From NCBI GenBank assembly GCA_018669795.1, contig JABHSQ010000007.1, forward strand, positions 62,001-126,000: 64,000 bases of DNA. The letters run 5' to 3'. The notes under the pieces were generated by a model. That model ran no database searches and was not told the DNA's origin. It saw nothing but the letters and a program-made list of their open reading frames with translations. This document shows, piece by piece, positions 23,528 through 32,918 of this stretch. Both the position numbers and the translations under genes were made by a program. Positions within the stretch are counted from its first letter, which is position 1; each line of letters opens with the position of its first letter. This DNA is from Flavobacteriaceae bacterium (GTDB lineage Bacteria > Bacteroidota > Bacteroidia > Flavobacteriales > Flavobacteriaceae).

Positions 23528-24139
23528 ATGAATACTCAAACAAAAATAACACAAGATAACCTAACTGCTAATGATGCACACACAATTTTAGTAGAAGGGA
23601 ATAACAGGTTTGTACAAAATTTAAAAGCACTTAGAAACCTGAAAGAACAAGTTTTTCAAACTAGTGAAGGACAGTACCCATTTGCTGTAATATTAAGTTG
23701 TATTGATTCTAGAGTACCTACAGAATTAGTTTTTGATCAAGGAATAGGAGATATATTTAGTGTTCGTGTTGCTGGAAACATTATTAATGAAGACGTTTTA
23801 GGTTCAATGGAATATGCTTGTAAAGTTGCAGGATCAAAAATAGTTGTTGTTATGGGCCATACTAAATGTGGTGCAGTTACAGCTGCCTGTAATCATGTAG
23901 AATTAGGAAATATTACGCCATTGTTACAGAAAATTAAACCTGCTGTTGTAGCTGTTGAGGCTAATGTTTCTAAAATGAATGATAAATCTATTGAAGATGT
24001 TGCCGTACTTAATGTGGAATTATCAATTGATAGAATTAGAAAGGAAAGCTCCATATTATCTGAATTAGAAAAGGAAGGTACTATTGAAATATTTGGAGCT
24101 ATTTATGATGTTTCTACAGGAAAAGTAATTTTTTTATAA
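23528..24139 (+). CDS. beta-carbonic anhydrase
   Basis: A 203-residue enzyme with the beta-class zinc ligands C58-x-D60-x-R62 (SCIDSR) and H111-x-x-C114 (GHTKCG). It interconverts CO2 and bicarbonate in the cytoplasm; no signal peptide is present. It sits 11 bases after the SulP gene and four bases before the DUF2490 gene. This tight pairing of SulP with beta-carbonic anhydrase, sometimes even fused in other bacteria, supports inorganic carbon uptake or pH balance as the joint role. Confidence 0.95.
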   Translation: MNTQTKITQDNLTANDAHTILVEGNNRFVQNLKALRNLKEQVFQTSEGQYPFAVILSCIDSRVPTELVFDQGIGDIFSVRVAGNIINEDVLGSMEYACKVAGSKIVVVMGHTKCGAVTAACNHVELGNITPLLQKIKPAVVAVEANVSKMNDKSIEDVAVLNVELSIDRIRKESSILSELEKEGTIEIFGAIYDVSTGKVIFL

Positions 24140-24143
24140 TAAG

Positions 24144-24836
24144 ATGAACCTTATAAATAAATTAGCTAGAAACAGTATTTTTTTACTGTTTCTAGTTCCT
24201 ATTATGTCTTATTCTCAAGAGGATAAGGTTGGTAATTGGTTAATGTATTTTGGCACAAATAGAATTAGTGATAATTTTAGTATTCATGCTGAAATACAAT
24301 TTAGAAATTATACTATAACACCAAATAATGTAGAGCAGTTATTACTTCGAGTAGGATTAAATTATCATTTTTCTGAGAAAGCAATTGCTACTGCCGGATA
24401 CGCTTATATACCATCGTATGTATATGAATCTGAACAAAATTCTCAAGAGTTTGAAGAACACCGAATCTGGCAACAATTTATCTTAACAAATAAATTAGGA
24501 AGAATAAAATTTGAACATCGTTACAGAGTTGAACAGCGATGGGTGAATCAAGATTATAAGAATAGGTTGCGCTACCGGTTGATGCTTTTTGTGCCTCTTA
24601 ACAAACCAGTTATTGAAAAAGGAACTTTATTTTTAGGTTTTTATGATGAAATTTTTATCAATATTAAAGAATCTTTTTTTGATAGGAATCGACTTTATGG
24701 AGCTTTAGGGTATCAGATAAATAAGGATATAAGTATACAAACAGGTATATTACATCAACAATTAAGTAATTCTGGAAAGTGGTATTTACAATTTGCTTTG
24801 TTCTTTAATACAGATTTCAGAAAAAACCCCTGCTAA
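24144..24836 (+). CDS. DUF2490 outer-membrane protein
   Basis: A 230-residue protein with an N-terminal signal (segment IFLLFLVPIMSYSQ) and alternating beta-strand sequence typical of a small outer-membrane barrel. The WLMYFGTNRISDNFSIHAEI start and later FEHRYRVEQRW segment match DUF2490. Function of the family is not established. It is encoded within the SulP-carbonic anhydrase-NhaB run, four bases after the carbonic anhydrase, so it may supply an outer-membrane route for the same solutes. Confidence 0.85.
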   Translation: MNLINKLARNSIFLLFLVPIMSYSQEDKVGNWLMYFGTNRISDNFSIHAEIQFRNYTITPNNVEQLLLRVGLNYHFSEKAIATAGYAYIPSYVYESEQNSQEFEEHRIWQQFILTNKLGRIKFEHRYRVEQRWVNQDYKNRLRYRLMLFVPLNKPVIEKGTLFLGFYDEIFINIKESFFDRNRLYGALGYQINKDISIQTGILHQQLSNSGKWYLQFALFFNTDFRKNPC

Positions 24837-24908
24837 TTAAAATTTTATTAACCAAAAGAAGATTTTATTTTCTGTTGGATTTCAAATTAACAATCAAAAA
24901 CTTACAAA

Positions 24909-26378
24909 ATGCTCAAAAATTTCTTAGGGGATAGTCCCCAATGGTATAAATACACAATAATTGGCTTTTTAATATTTAATATCATATCCTATTTTACATT
25001 AGGACCAATCATAACTTCCTGGATACTTATTGCAGAGTTTATATTTACTCTCGCAATGGCTTTAAAGTGTTACCCATTAATATCTGGAGGCCTATTGGCT
25101 ATTCAAGTTTTAATATTAAACCTTACCAATGCCAAAAATGCATATTATGAAGTAGCACAAAACTTAGAAGTAATTTTATTGTTAATATTTATGGTCGCGG
25201 CCATATATTTTATGAAGCCGTTGCTAATGTTTATTTTTAGTAAGGTTTTTACAAAGGTGAAATCAAAAATGGCATTATCTCTTTTGTTTGTCATTCTTGC
25301 AGCTATTCTATCTGCTTTTTTAGATGCATTAACGGTTACTGCAGTTTTAATAAGTGTAGGTGTTGGTTTTTATGGGGTTTATCATAAAATTCATTCTAGT
25401 AATCTCGATTTGGATAAAGATGGAATACTAGATCGGAAAGAGCTAAGTGGAGAAACTTTAGAGCAATTTCGTAGTTTTTTACGTAGTCTAATAATGCATG
25501 GTGTGGTTGGCACAGCACTAGGAGGTGTAATGACTTTAGTTGGGGAGCCTCAAAATTTACTAATCGGAGAAAAAATGGGTTGGGATTTTATTGAGTTCTT
25601 TTTGCAAATGAAGATTATTACAATTCCGGTATTCTTTGCAGGCTTGCTAACTACAGTATTTCTTGAAAAATCCAAGCTGTTTGGTTTTGGAGCAAAATTA
25701 CCAGAAGTCGCTCGTAATATAATTGAAAACTACACTGAAATAGAAGATGATAAAAGAACTAAAAAAGAGAAACAAAAACTTATAATACAAGCTGTTGCAA
25801 TGGTTTTGTTGATTATAGGATTGGCATTACATCTTGCTCCTGTAGGGTTTATAGGTTTAGCTTTAATTATACTCCAAACGGCATTTATGGGTATAACAGA
25901 TGAACACCAATTAGGTCCAGCCTTTGAAGAAGCTTTACCATTTACTGCATTATTAGTAGTGTTTTTTGTTATTGTTGCAATGATACATGACCAACATTTA
26001 TTTAAGCCCATTATTGATTATGCTCTAGCTATGGATACTTCACTTCAGCCGACCATGTTTTATATAGCTAATGGAATTTTATCAGCTATTAGTGATAATG
26101 TTTTTGTGGCTACGGTTTATATAAATGAAGTACAAGCTGCATTTGAAGCTGGTAACTTAACTAGAGGTGAATATGAAAAATTAGCAATAGCAATTAACAC
26201 AGGAACAAACTTGCCGAGTGTCGCAACTCCTAATGGTCAGGCAGCATTCTTATTTTTGTTAACATCTTCATTAGCGCCTTTAATTAATTTATCGTATGGT
26301 AAAATGGTAAAAATGGCTTTTCCTTATGCTATTGTACTTGGAGGGGTCGGTTTGCTTTGTGTTAAATATTTACTTTAA
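24909..26378 (+). CDS. nhaB: Na+/H+ antiporter NhaB
   Basis: A 489-residue polytopic membrane protein that resembles E. coli NhaB over its whole length: [20 protein letters not shown] at the start, [60 protein letters not shown] and [20 protein letters not shown]. It exports sodium in exchange for protons at the inner membrane. It is last in the SulP operon, 72 bases after DUF2490, and is followed by a terminator. Its presence fits a sodium-coupled bicarbonate transporter upstream, since it would restore the sodium gradient. Confidence 0.95.
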   Translation: MLKNFLGDSPQWYKYTIIGFLIFNIISYFTLGPIITSWILIAEFIFTLAMALKCYPLISGGLLAIQVLILNLTNAKNAYYEVAQNLEVILLLIFMVAAIYFMKPLLMFIFSKVFTKVKSKMALSLLFVILAAILSAFLDALTVTAVLISVGVGFYGVYHKIHSSNLDLDKDGILDRKELSGETLEQFRSFLRSLIMHGVVGTALGGVMTLVGEPQNLLIGEKMGWDFIEFFLQMKIITIPVFFAGLLTTVFLEKSKLFGFGAKLPEVARNIIENYTEIEDDKRTKKEKQKLIIQAVAMVLLIIGLALHLAPVGFIGLALIILQTAFMGITDEHQLGPAFEEALPFTALLVVFFVIVAMIHDQHLFKPIIDYALAMDTSLQPTMFYIANGILSAISDNVFVATVYINEVQAAFEAGNLTRGEYEKLAIAINTGTNLPSVATPNGQAAFLFLLTSSLAPLINLSYGKMVKMAFPYAIVLGGVGLLCVKYLL

Positions 26379-26468
26379 TACTAAATTTTGGTTTAATTTT
26401 GGGACTTTTTTTTTGATAAATATAAAAGACCTCATGAATTAAAATTTAACTCCCAATTATAAGTGTTA

Positions 26469-26499
26469 AAGGTTATCATTAAGCTGATAGCCTTTTTTT
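26469..26499 (+). terminator. terminator of the SulP-nhaB operon
   Basis: The arms AGGTTATCA and TGATAGCCT enclose TTAAGC, followed by seven T. Confidence 0.85.
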
Positions 26500-26514
26500 G
26501 TTTAGGGCTTTTTA

Positions 26515-26859
26515 TTAGCTCTTTTTCCATACTAATGATTTACTAAAGATTCCAGCACTAACTTTAAGTTTTAAATTATCTTCCTGCGCTATAATCTCTA
26601 CATCATACCATTCTTTACGCTTTGGAGCATAGATTTTTCCAGTCCATTTGTCTCCATCTTTCTTTAGATCCTTTAAAATCAGTTCTCCAATATCATCCTT
26701 AATATCTGATGCTTTGACAACTCCCGACCATAGACTATTTTTTTCACTGACATTTATTTTGGTATTAGCTTCTCCAGTGTCCCAAAGCCCATCAAGAGTT
26801 GATTGAGCTTGTATTGAAAATGAGAGTGATACAATGATTGCTACAAGTAAATTTTTCAT
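26515..26859 (-). CDS. DUF2147 domain secreted protein
   Basis: A 114-residue protein with a cleavable signal peptide (MKNLLVAIIVSLSFSIQAQ) and a single DUF2147 domain (LDGLWDTGEANTKINVSEKN, then DGDKWTGKIYAPKRKEWYDV). The domain is a small periplasmic beta fold of unknown function, frequent in Proteobacteria and Bacteroidota. It is convergent with nhaB, only 136 bases away across the operon terminator, and appears to be a single-gene unit. Confidence 0.8.
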   Translation of the reverse strand: MKNLLVAIIVSLSFSIQAQSTLDGLWDTGEANTKINVSEKNSLWSGVVKASDIKDDIGELILKDLKKDGDKWTGKIYAPKRKEWYDVEIIAQEDNLKLKVSAGIFSKSLVWKKS

Positions 26860-27233
26860 AAGTTATTTTTTTTTAGAAATGTGATAGGTTAAAACTGTCA
26901 ACTATTTTTTTAGCTCCAGTATATATTGGTTAACATTTTTTTGTAATGAAATTTACGGTTTTATGTGCGAGGAATTTCTGTAGGAAATTCAGATTAACAA
27001 AACAAACAAGAACCTTAATTAATTCAAAAATAACACTATTTTTTTTTACACGTCGCTAGTTTTAGTGCTTTTTCTTTTTTCCATTTAAAAGAGTTTCATA
27101 AAAAATAGTTATGCCCTATGTTCTTCTTATTTATTGTTTCTAACCGGTTCTTTTCAAATTAATAATCGCCTGATTTATAATTTTATGATCTATTTAAATT
27201 GTATACATAATTAAACAAAATGAAAAAATGCAG
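26860..27233. other. 374-base intergenic region
   Basis: AT-rich and without a convincing open frame. It holds an inverted repeat GAATTTC-N5-GAAATTC at 26972-26990 upstream of the DUF2147 gene, which could be an operator or a weak hairpin. Nothing else recognised. Confidence 0.4.
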
Positions 27234-28493
27234 CTATTTATCAATAAAGTAATTTATCAAATATGCTTCCGAAAAATAAGGGTATGCTAGTTTTTTATTA
27301 AGTTGGATATAGTCGTTTTTAATAGTTTCCTTTAATGATTTAGTTTTGGCTTCTGAATATAAGAATATACTGTGCAATAAGGTAACATAATCTTCATAGC
27401 TATGACTTGTGTTATTTAAACTAAACAACTTTTTATATGTTCTCTGATTGCTCTTGTTTTGAATCATTTTATGGTAAAACATACCCATTAGGTAAAACAA
27501 ATTTAAATGATATTTATGGTAATAAAACAGTTTATTTTCACCCAAATCTATGCGCTTAATAAGATAGTGCATTAGTACCCTATTCTTTGTGGTAATAGCG
27601 GTAATGAAAAGCTCATATGAATAGTCAATTAACAATGATTTAATCCCGGAATGTATTTTGTAATAAGCGTCTAGAATCTGCTCTAAATCATCATACTTAT
27701 TTGCCATTATTTTAATCGATAATAACCGACTGCATAGAATAGGATTTAAGTTTGGATTAAAAGCTAAATTTTCAAAGGAATCTGTAACAGTTTTCTTGTT
27801 TAAAAACTTCCTAAACTCTAGGATAGCCTTTGTGAAAATTTGAAGTTCTTTTGTTTTTTTACTTTTATTAATAACACCTGCCCAATCTGCATAATATCCA
27901 TTAAGACTTGAATAATCAACAAACGTTAAATATACACAACGTAAAAAATTAGTGTTATATAAAAATGCATTGTCTTCCAAATGTTGTTTTCTCAGCAATA
28001 AACCAATCGAGTTTCCAATAAATAAGACTTCTGAATAAGAAAAATTGTCATACGCTAATTCTTCTAACTCAAATACTTGATTTAAAATGGAATACTGCTT
28101 GTTATAAAGTAATTCCCTGGATAGGATAATGATAAAGCTCACAAAATCTTCAGGACTACTTTTTGTGTCTTGAACTAATTTTATTATTTCGGTTTTATCA
28201 GCATGGTAAACAGCCCTAAAAACTAATACTGATAAATAGTTTTTTTCTTCCTTTAGATACGTTTGCATAAAATGAATGTAATGCTTGTACCCAATAAATT
28301 TTGCCAAGGTATTTAGGGTTTTTTTATTAGCTTTAACGTTTGGTGCCAAACCAAATACTCGTCTTATTGTATTATAGCTAATTTCAATATCAATTGTTTC
28401 TAATATTGCATTTGAAAGCAATTCGCAATCGCCTCGATTTAGAATCTTTTGGCCTAATTTTTTTTCAATATTTTTTTTTAATATATCAAGCAT
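27234..28493 (-). CDS. large hypothetical protein with N-terminal DNA-binding-like module
   Basis: A 419-residue soluble protein, no signal peptide. Residues 1-60 contain the segment LSNAILETIDIEISYNTIRR followed by VFGLAP, a pattern I associate with a helix-turn-helix-like start found in a group of uncharacterised Flavobacteriia proteins; the remaining 350 residues are alpha-helical with many Leu, Tyr and Lys, possibly TPR-like repeats. I cannot name a family with confidence. A regulator with a helical sensor domain is a reasonable guess. It is divergent from a very small gene at 28640. Confidence 0.6.
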   Translation of the reverse strand: MLDILKKNIEKKLGQKILNRGDCELLSNAILETIDIEISYNTIRRVFGLAPNVKANKKTLNTLAKFIGYKHYIHFMQTYLKEEKNYLSVLVFRAVYHADKTEIIKLVQDTKSSPEDFVSFIIILSRELLYNKQYSILNQVFELEELAYDNFSYSEVLFIGNSIGLLLRKQHLEDNAFLYNTNFLRCVYLTFVDYSSLNGYYADWAGVINKSKKTKELQIFTKAILEFRKFLNKKTVTDSFENLAFNPNLNPILCSRLLSIKIMANKYDDLEQILDAYYKIHSGIKSLLIDYSYELFITAITTKNRVLMHYLIKRIDLGENKLFYYHKYHLNLFYLMGMFYHKMIQNKSNQRTYKKLFSLNNTSHSYEDYVTLLHSIFLYSEAKTKSLKETIKNDYIQLNKKLAYPYFSEAYLINYFIDK

Positions 28494-28639
28494 ATATGTA
28501 TCATTTATGTATCAAATATAAGAATATTTTGTTATAATTTTGTTATATAAAGAAAAACAGAAGGTTTATAATAAATTTAAAAACCCTGGGTTTCTAAAAG
28601 ATAAATGTTTTATGATTCCTTTATAAGGAACAAAGAACA

Positions 28640-28849
28640 TTGACCATAGAGTTCAATCCATCACTTAGTAATCAATTTGGTGATGCTGTAGAACTGGAAA
28701 TTAAAAAATACAATATTAATAGTATGGCAGATCAAGAAACATATATTAGCAGTGCAGTACGAAGATATAAAAATGAATTAATTACTTGGGGATGCATCGC
28801 CCTATTTGGAATGCTAGCAATAATCTTCTATCACATTATGATCGTTTAA
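28640..28849 (+). CDS. small single-pass membrane protein, hypothetical
   Basis: Sixty-nine residues if a TTG at 28640 is used; the first in-frame ATG is at 28724 and would give 41 residues. In both cases the C-terminal 20 residues form one membrane segment (TWGCIALFGMLAIIFYHIMI). A possible -7 box TAATTTTG lies at 28535-28542. No family recognised; codon pattern is compatible with coding but the call is weak. Confidence 0.35.
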   Translation: MTIEFNPSLSNQFGDAVELEIKKYNINSMADQETYISSAVRRYKNELITWGCIALFGMLAIIFYHIMIV

Positions 28850-29237
28850 TGTTAAAGTGGATTATTGAGTAGCAAATTAGAAGGCTTATCCCTTTTTCAG
28901 TTAGATGTCATTGAAAAAAATTAAAACCCACTACGAATAAAAATAGTTACGAAGTTTACAAAAAAACGTCCAATAAAGAAAATACTAGTAATATCAAAAA
29001 TTAGACAAAAGAGAGTTTTTCCTAATTCAAATAAAATTATTATTCTAACTTTATCCAACAATATATTTCAACTAGTTTAAGGTAGGTGTATTTTAATACA
29101 CCTATTATTTTGCAAGAAATAAAATAGTATTATCTTGTGTAAAAATTACAGATATAGATGAACTATTACAGTTTTAAAAATCAATCTTAGCTTTAGTAAA
29201 ATCAATAAAATAGTACCCTATAAATAATATTTTATGT
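28850..29237. other. 388-base intergenic region with an orphan perfect hairpin
   Basis: No open frame of note. The perfect palindrome TAGGTGTATT/AATACACCTA at 29093-29114 is followed by TTATTTTG and resembles a terminator, but no gene obviously ends before it. It could end a small untranslated RNA or be a leftover of a lost gene. Confidence 0.4.
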
Positions 29238-30569
29238 ATGCATAAGAAGTTGTTTTTTATAATCTTTCTCATTGGATTCAATTCATTTGGCCAAGAGATC
29301 TATATTGATACTGAATCAAACTACTCCTTTAATAAGAACAATGAAGAGTTGTTGATTTTTAAAAAAGATTCTGTTTCTATATACGATGTAAACAGTTTTC
29401 ACCTGCTTGAAAAAAAAGAAATAATATCCCCACCTAATTTTGACTTCTCAGTATATCATATACTAGATAAAGAGCCCATTCATTTCGTAGAAATTAATGG
29501 AGGTAAAGTGTATCAATTAAATAATGACACCATTCAAAGAATTGATAATTCATATACCCACAAAATGGTTTGGCAGAGTAATGTGTTTACTTACAATGAC
29601 ACTATATATCGTTATGGGGGTTATGGTTTTTGGACCACCAACAATAAACTTACTTTTTATGATACTGTTACTAACGAATGGCAAATTATTAGCTCAGTTA
29701 ATGGAATCTATCCTAAAGGATCATGTTCTAGTTTTTATGAAATTTTAAATGATAAACTTTATATCATAGGTGGGGAAAAAGTAAATCCAGAAGATTTAAA
29801 TCAGAGAATAAATAACGATGAAATATGGAGTTTTGATTTTAAAGCAAAAAAATGGGAAAACTTAGGGGTATTAAGTCATAGTATTGAGTATAGCAATAAC
29901 TCCTTTGAATTAAATGGGAATATTTTTTCTTCCACTTATGAATTTATTGTAGAGGTTGACTTAAAAAACAACCTATTAAAACAATACGCTTTAGATCCAA
30001 TGATTCAAAAAACAATTGATGTATTTTATAAACCCTTTGTACATAAAGATAATATTTACCTATGGATTCAATATGATTCTGGACTAAAGCTTGTAAAAAC
30101 AAAGCTTGATACATTAAATTTTAATCTTATAAATGAACAAGCTCTTGTAAAGAATAACTACATAGTTGTCTTAAAATTATTGATCGTTATTGCCTGTATA
30201 ATTTTTTTAATATTCCTTTTTTCGATTAAGAAGAAGTATAAAGAGAACTCGAATAAACTACTATTTAAAAACAACAAAGTTTTTATTAAAGATAATTTTA
30301 CAAATATTAATGCTGACGAAAACAAATTATTAACACTGCTCATTAACAATGACTTTAGCATCACAAATGAAAATCTCGTAAATAACTTTTATAATGCTGA
30401 TTTAGATCGAAGTCAAAATATTAGAAATATAAATAAATTTATTTCTGATTTAAATTTAAAATTGAAAACGATGCTAAATTCAAACAATGATATACTTTAT
30501 AAAACAGTTAATCCTTTAGATAAAAGGATGAAAATTGTGATGCTAAATCGAGACTTTATCAGAAATTAG
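29238..30569 (+). CDS. membrane-spanning Kelch-like protein with C-terminal winged-helix-like domain
   Basis: A 443-residue protein. A signal peptide occupies residues 1-19 (ending FNSFGQ). Residues 20-305 form an extracytoplasmic beta domain with Kelch-type GG motifs (YRYGGYG at 124-130, IIGGE at 176-180). One transmembrane segment lies at 308-330 (IVVLKLLIVIACIIFLIFLF). A basic stop-transfer KKKYK follows, then a cytoplasmic tail of about 110 residues. The tail (ENKLLTLLINNDFSITNENL, then SQNIRNINKFISDLNLKLKT) resembles an OmpR-type winged helix. If so, this is a one-protein membrane regulator with sensor outside and DNA-binding domain inside. Ligand and targets unknown. The gene stands alone. 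Confidence 0.65.
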   Translation: MHKKLFFIIFLIGFNSFGQEIYIDTESNYSFNKNNEELLIFKKDSVSIYDVNSFHLLEKKEIISPPNFDFSVYHILDKEPIHFVEINGGKVYQLNNDTIQRIDNSYTHKMVWQSNVFTYNDTIYRYGGYGFWTTNNKLTFYDTVTNEWQIISSVNGIYPKGSCSSFYEILNDKLYIIGGEKVNPEDLNQRINNDEIWSFDFKAKKWENLGVLSHSIEYSNNSFELNGNIFSSTYEFIVEVDLKNNLLKQYALDPMIQKTIDVFYKPFVHKDNIYLWIQYDSGLKLVKTKLDTLNFNLINEQALVKNNYIVVLKLLIVIACIIFLIFLFSIKKKYKENSNKLLFKNNKVFIKDNFTNINADENKLLTLLINNDFSITNENLVNNFYNADLDRSQNIRNINKFISDLNLKLKTMLNSNNDILYKTVNPLDKRMKIVMLNRDFIRN

Positions 30570-30734
30570 GATTGGTGGTACTAGTCTTCAATCCTGGTTT
30601 AGAAACTAAATCATAGGCATATCTTCCTCTGTTAATTCAGCAATTTCTATAACTTGAATCGTTTACCCAACAATTAGTTTTAAATTAAAATTAAATATTT
30701 TTGTATATTTGAATCTAACTTAAAATATAAATAA

Positions 30735-31145
30735 ATGAAAAATCTTTTAATTGCATTCGTTTTTATAGTAGGATTTCAAACGCTTTTAGCACAAGACACA
30801 ATTACTGATACTGAAAAAACAGAATTGCTTGCAAAAAGCCCTTTTAACAGCCTATATCCAACATCAATTTTAAAAAGTTCAGACCAATACTTTGCATCGC
30901 AAATGGAGTTATTTTCTAAAGGAGCTATCAATGAAAAAAACGCACATTTAATAGCTTTAGGTACTTCTGCTGCTACAAAATGTGACTATTGTATTCCATA
31001 TCATATTTCTGAAGCAAAAAGACTTGGCGCTACTGATGAAGAAATTAAAACTGCAATTCTTATTGCAGCAGATGTGATGCGAATGAGTACGTTGTTTTAT
31101 GGAAATGAGTTTGACCTAGAAGCTTTTAAAGCGATGCTAAAATAA
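30735..31145 (+). CDS. exported carboxymuconolactone decarboxylase/AhpD-like protein
   Basis: A 136-residue protein with a signal peptide (MKNLLIAFVFIVGFQTLLAQ) and a CMD/AhpD-like domain that keeps the redox motif C83-x-x-C86 with H90 (KCDYCIPYH). AhpD-like proteins reduce peroxides or act as disulfide enzymes; most are cytoplasmic, so an exported form probably acts in the periplasm. Two candidate -7 boxes (TATTTTTG and TATATTTG) lie at 30696-30711. Single-gene unit. Confidence 0.85.
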   Translation: MKNLLIAFVFIVGFQTLLAQDTITDTEKTELLAKSPFNSLYPTSILKSSDQYFASQMELFSKGAINEKNAHLIALGTSAATKCDYCIPYHISEAKRLGATDEEIKTAILIAADVMRMSTLFYGNEFDLEAFKAMLK

Positions 31146-31304
31146 AAAAATGAACTTTACAAAAATGCAGGCTTTTTTGTGTCTAAATTCAAACCTAACT
31201 TCAAATTTATTGCAAAAAAGGCTACAATAAATTGGCTTTTTCAATAAAAATTGCCTCCCTAAAATATTCTAACTATATTTACAGTTAATTTATAACTTTT
31301 TATT

Positions 31305-31496
31305 ATGAGTAACGGAACAGTAAAATTTTTCAATAATTCTAAAGGATTTGGATTCATCACTCCAGAAGAAGGTGACAAAGATGTGTTTGTACATGTAAAT
31401 GGACTAGTCGATGAAATCAATGAAGGTGACAAAGTAAGCTTCGATGTAGAAGAAGGTCCAAAAGGATTGAATGCAACAAATGTTAAAGTAATTTAA
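31305..31496 (+). CDS. cold-shock domain protein
   Basis: A 63-residue CSD protein with RNP1 (KGFGFI) and RNP2 (VFVHV), the full length of the CspA family. It binds single-stranded RNA and DNA and acts as an RNA chaperone in the cytoplasm. A candidate promoter lies upstream (TTG at 31251-31253, 20 bases, TATATTTA at 31274-31281). A terminator follows within 30 bases. Whether it is cold-induced or constitutive cannot be told; the 5' leader is only about 20-25 bases, shorter than that of E. coli cspA. Confidence 0.95.
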   Translation: MSNGTVKFFNNSKGFGFITPEEGDKDVFVHVNGLVDEINEGDKVSFDVEEGPKGLNATNVKVI

Positions 31497-31525
31497 TTAA
31501 TTACTTTAAACATATTAGTATCGAG

Positions 31526-31555
31526 AAGCTTGTCCATTTGGATAGGCTTTTTTTT
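31526..31555 (+). terminator. terminator of the cold-shock gene
   Basis: AAGCTTGTCC / GGATAGGCTT around ATTT, then a T run. It is nearly the same as the tRNA-Asp terminators at 12075 and 18909. The 250 bases from here to 31807 hold no gene that I can see. Confidence 0.85.
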
Positions 31556-31807
31556 ATTTAGCATAGAAATATTCTTGTGTTAAGGGTATATCATTTTTAT
31601 ACATTGGAGGATATACATTAATTCAATGTAAAACAAAAAAACAAACTTGGGGTTCTTCCCCGGGTTAATATCCCCATCTTTTTACTTTTTAAAGAGTTTA
31701 GATTGCCTTAAAGGCAACACCATTTATAATTACTGTTAATAAATATATTTCTAAGTGATTTATTTTCAGTATATTTATAATAATAATCATAAAAAAACAT
31801 TTTAATT

Positions 31808-32053
31808 ATGGGTATTTTAGCAACATTAATCATTGGAGCCCTAGCAGGTTGGTTAGGCAGTGAGTTTTATAAAGGAAGTGGACTGGGTTTAATAGGTAAT
31901 ATTGTAGTAGGTGTTATTGGAAGTATTGTAGGTTCTAGCCTTTTAGGTTATTTAGGAGTTAGTTTAGGAGATGGTTGGATAAGTGATGTATTAACAGGTG
32001 CTATTGGGGCAGTTGTGATCTTATTTATATTTAATTTATTTTTTAAGAAATAG
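31808..32053 (+). CDS. GlsB/YeaQ/YmgE-family stress-response membrane protein
   Basis: An 81-residue membrane protein rich in Gly with three hydrophobic segments (LATLIIGALAGWLGSEFYKG, LGLIGNIVVGVIGSIVGSSL, IGAVVILFIFNLFF). It matches the transglycosylase-associated/GlsB family, small inner-membrane proteins linked to general stress. The biochemical function is not known. It is a single gene. Confidence 0.9.
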   Translation: MGILATLIIGALAGWLGSEFYKGSGLGLIGNIVVGVIGSIVGSSLLGYLGVSLGDGWISDVLTGAIGAVVILFIFNLFFKK

Positions 32054-32210
32054 TATTTTCTGTAACTAACAGCCTATTGCTAATCATTTTTTTAAATAAT
32101 TACAAGAACTCAAGGCAATATAATTCTTTAAAGGGCCCTTGTGTCATGAATACATAAACTTAACGATTAGAATCGTTTTGAGATTCCTATTAAATGGAAA
32201 AATTAGCATA

Positions 32211-32711
32211 TTAAAAGAAGCTATTCCAGTGACTTAGTGCCTCCCAACTAAATAGTCCAAGAAACATAAATGAAACAAATAGTTTCATAAAGGTAGAAGC
32301 AATAAAACCTAAGAAGGATCCAAAAGCTGCTTTTAAAGCTTGGGGTCCTTTTGTTTTATTAAAAACAAACTCACCTATAAAAGCTCCTGCAAAAGGGCCG
32401 ATTAAAAACCCAAAAGGGATTGGAGATAGTAGCCCAATAATTAAACCTAATACCGCTCCAATAGCACCAGCTTTACTTCCTCCAAATTTTTTAGTACTAA
32501 TTGCAGGCATCATATAATCTAATAAAAAGATGCCGATGGCAATGATAAAAGTGATTCCTAAAAACCAATAATTAGTAGGAATACCTTCGGTTAATTCTAA
32601 TAATAACAATCCTAGCCAACCAAAAGGAGGTCCTGGAAGTACCGGAAACACACTGCCTACAATTCCTATTATACATAAGATTAAACCTATAATTACTAAT
32701 ACAATATCCAT
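32211..32711 (-). CDS. DUF456 membrane protein
   Basis: A 166-residue protein with four to five membrane segments, starting IVLVIIGLILCIIGIVGSVF followed by PVLPGPPFGWLGLL, and with the Gly-rich segment GAIGAVLGLIIGLLSPIPFG, which is typical of DUF456. Function unknown. A short hairpin (TTCCTG-TAAAAA-CAGGAA at 32718-32735) lies only 7 bases before the ATG and could affect translation. Confidence 0.85.
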   Translation of the reverse strand: MDIVLVIIGLILCIIGIVGSVFPVLPGPPFGWLGLLLLELTEGIPTNYWFLGITFIIAIGIFLLDYMMPAISTKKFGGSKAGAIGAVLGLIIGLLSPIPFGFLIGPFAGAFIGEFVFNKTKGPQALKAAFGSFLGFIASTFMKLFVSFMFLGLFSWEALSHWNSFF

Positions 32712-32918
32712 ATTAATTTCCTGTAAAAACAGGAATCTCGTTAAATTATTTTTGTATTAACAAAGATAAATAAAACAATTAATATTCATAAATGTTATGT
32801 TGTAGTTTAGAGGGATTTACTATTTTTAGCCTATAAACAAGTACATAAAATTTTAAACTTCCAATTAAATGATAAATGGTGAACAGCATTGACCTATTCT
32901 ATAAAATAATATACCCAC

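Noticed and set aside
31641-31680. GC-rich spot GGGGTTCTTCCCC in an AT-rich intergenic stretch
   Set aside because: A short hairpin can be drawn, but there is no T run and no gene end or start at the right distance.
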